From: Gallionella sp.
GTDB taxonomy: Bacteria; Pseudomonadota; Gammaproteobacteria; Burkholderiales; Gallionellaceae
Reading direction: 5' to 3'
DNA length: 64,000 nucleotides
Assembly: GCA_024641025.1 (NCBI GenBank)
Contig: JAHEDW010000001.1
Span: 1-64,000, forward strand
Shown: positions 62,334 to 64,000 of the stretch, in pieces
Layout of the letters: each line of letters starts with the position of its first letter
How positions within the stretch are numbered: position 1 is the first letter of the stretch
Program-made: the position numbers and the translations under genes
The notes under the pieces: generated by a model
Databases searched by the model: none
What the model was told of the DNA's origin: nothing
The model's input: the letters and a program-made list of their open reading frames with translations, nothing else

Positions 62334-64000
62334 ATGAATCCACTACTAGATTTTTCAGGTCTGCCGCGGTTTGCGGAGATCAGGCCAGAGCATGTCTCAC
62401 CAGCAATTGATAAATTACTGTCAGATAATCGCGCGCTTATTTCGCGATTAGTGGACGATCACTCACAGCCTACCTGGCAGAATTTCATCGTGCCGATGGA
62501 AGATGCCAATGAAAGGCTTTCGCGTGCCTGGGGGCCGGTTGGACACCTGAATGCAGTGATGAACAGTCCTGAATTGCGCGAGGTATACAACGCCACGCTG
62601 CCAAAAATCACTCAGTATTACGCAGAACTCGGCCAGAATCTCAAGCTATACAATAAATTCAAGGAATTGCGTAACAGTACCGTGTATGAGGGCTTGGGTG
62701 CAGCGCGCAAAAAGATCATCGAAAATGAGTTGCGTGACTTTCGTCTTGGTGGTGCTGAGCTGCCTGATGCCCAAAAAACGCGTTACCTGGAAATTCAGGA
62801 AAGGCTATCAGAATTGTCATCGCGATTTTCGGACAATCTTCTGGATTCAACCAACGACTTCTTGTTGCTGATCGAAAACAAGGATGAGTTGACTGGACTG
62901 CCGGAGGATGTGCTACAGGCGGCAAAGGAAGCTGCGAACGATAAATTTGGTTCTTCAGATAAACCAGGTTGGTTATTTACACTTAAAGCTCCTTCTTATA
63001 TGCCTGTGATGCAATACGCCAGTAACCGTTCGTTGCGTGAACAGATGTATCGTGCCTATGGTACGCGCGCGAGTGAATTCGGCAAGCAGGAATGGGATAA
63101 CACGCCCTTGATGGAAGAGATTATCAAGCTTCGTGGCGAGGAAGCGGCATTATTGGGTTTCGAGAATTACGGCGAACTTTCCTTGGCCAGCAAGATGGCG
63201 AACTCGCCGCAACAGGTAGTCGAATTCATGCGCGAACTTGCTCAACGGGCACGCCCGTACGCAGAAAAGGACCTGGCTGAACTTCGCACATTCGCAAAAG
63301 CCGAACTGGGAATAGCTGAACTGCAATCATGGGATAACAGTTATGCCAGTGAGAAATTGCGCGAACAACGTTATGCATTTTCAGAGCAAGAGGTAAAGCA
63401 ATATTTTCCAGAAAATGCTGTCTTGCCTGGCATGTTCAAACTCGTCGAAACGTTGTATGGATTACAGATCAAGCAGGCGAGTGCTCCTGTCTGGCACAAA
63501 GACGTCCGGTTCTTCGACATTCGAAATGACCGTGGCCAACTGGTTGGACAGTTCTATCTTGATCTGTATGCGCGCAGTAGCAAACGTGGCGGAGCCTGGA
63601 TGGACGATGTAATCACGCGTCGCCGCCTACCATCTGGAATACAGACTCCAGTCGCCTATCTGAATTGCAATTTTTCTCCCCCAGTGGGAAATAAGCCGGC
63701 TGTATTTACGCATGATGAAGTCATCACCCTATTTCATGAGTTCGGTCACGGGCTACACCATCTTCTCACTGAGGTTGAAGATATGGGCGTATCCGGTATC
63801 AATGGTGTGGAATGGGATGCGGTCGAGTTACCCAGTCAATTCATGGAGAATTTCTGCTGGGAATGGGATGTGCTGCACGGCATGACAAGACATTCGGACA
63901 GTGGGGAACCATTGCCTCGAGCTTTGTTTGAAAAAATGGTCGCTGCGAAGAACTTCCAGAGCGGTTTGCAAACGCTTCGCCAAATCGAATTCTCGCTTTT
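62334..64000 (+). CDS. prlC: Oligopeptidase A (M3 metallopeptidase), truncated by window end
   Basis: ATG at 62334 opens an ORF to the window edge (absent from ORF track because no stop); HEFGH zinc motif at 63735. Confidence 0.93.
   Translation, partial: MNPLLDFSGLPRFAEIRPEHVSPAIDKLLSDNRALISRLVDDHSQPTWQNFIVPMEDANERLSRAWGPVGHLNAVMNSPELREVYNATLPKITQYYAELGQNLKLYNKFKELRNSTVYEGLGAARKKIIENELRDFRLGGAELPDAQKTRYLEIQERLSELSSRFSDNLLDSTNDFLLLIENKDELTGLPEDVLQAAKEAANDKFGSSDKPGWLFTLKAPSYMPVMQYASNRSLREQMYRAYGTRASEFGKQEWDNTPLMEEIIKLRGEEAALLGFENYGELSLASKMANSPQQVVEFMRELAQRARPYAEKDLAELRTFAKAELGIAELQSWDNSYASEKLREQRYAFSEQEVKQYFPENAVLPGMFKLVETLYGLQIKQASAPVWHKDVRFFDIRNDRGQLVGQFYLDLYARSSKRGGAWMDDVITRRRLPSGIQTPVAYLNCNFSPPVGNKPAVFTHDEVITLFHEFGHGLHHLLTEVEDMGVSGINGVEWDAVELPSQFMENFCWEWDVLHGMTRHSDSGEPLPRALFEKMVAAKNFQSGLQTLRQIEFSL

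Overview
The window reads as chromosomal DNA of a betaproteobacterium; a Nitrosomonadales/Gallionellaceae-like origin is my inference from gene content and order. There are no rRNA, tRNA, CRISPR or transposase features I can support. The first ~29 kb is mostly housekeeping and metabolic: a sigma54-type promoter with porin-glnK-amtB; Ser/Thr kinase plus cNMP-binding protein; a prokaryotic phytochelatin synthase; purU; an ABC-F ATPase; an lplT-like transporter; gshA; apbE; a partial PTS (EIIA-HPr-EI); an FTR1/cupredoxin iron-uptake pair with a Fur-box-like palindrome; metXW preceded by a SAM-II-like riboswitch and terminator; argA; rsmE; and trkA with two tandem trkH copies. The main accessory region is ~29.2-56.9 kb, a dense chemosensory island with three CheA-type kinases. 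It holds a pilGHIJ-chpA operon, a second operon of the same gene order directly downstream, then a third Che cluster (membrane CheZ-like protein, CheY, CheA with a five-fold 19-aa YGFF repeat, two nucleotide-identical cheW copies alternating with two MCPs, CheR, CheD, CheB). The window ends with a PstS-like/porin pair, yqgE-yqgF-pyrB-pyrC and a truncated prlC. The observations I rate highest are the tandem chemosensory operon duplication, the putative membrane-anchored CheZ-like phosphatase, the YGFF repeats in CheA, the identical cheW repeats and the SAM-II-like element upstream of metX. All family calls were made by eye, without database searches.
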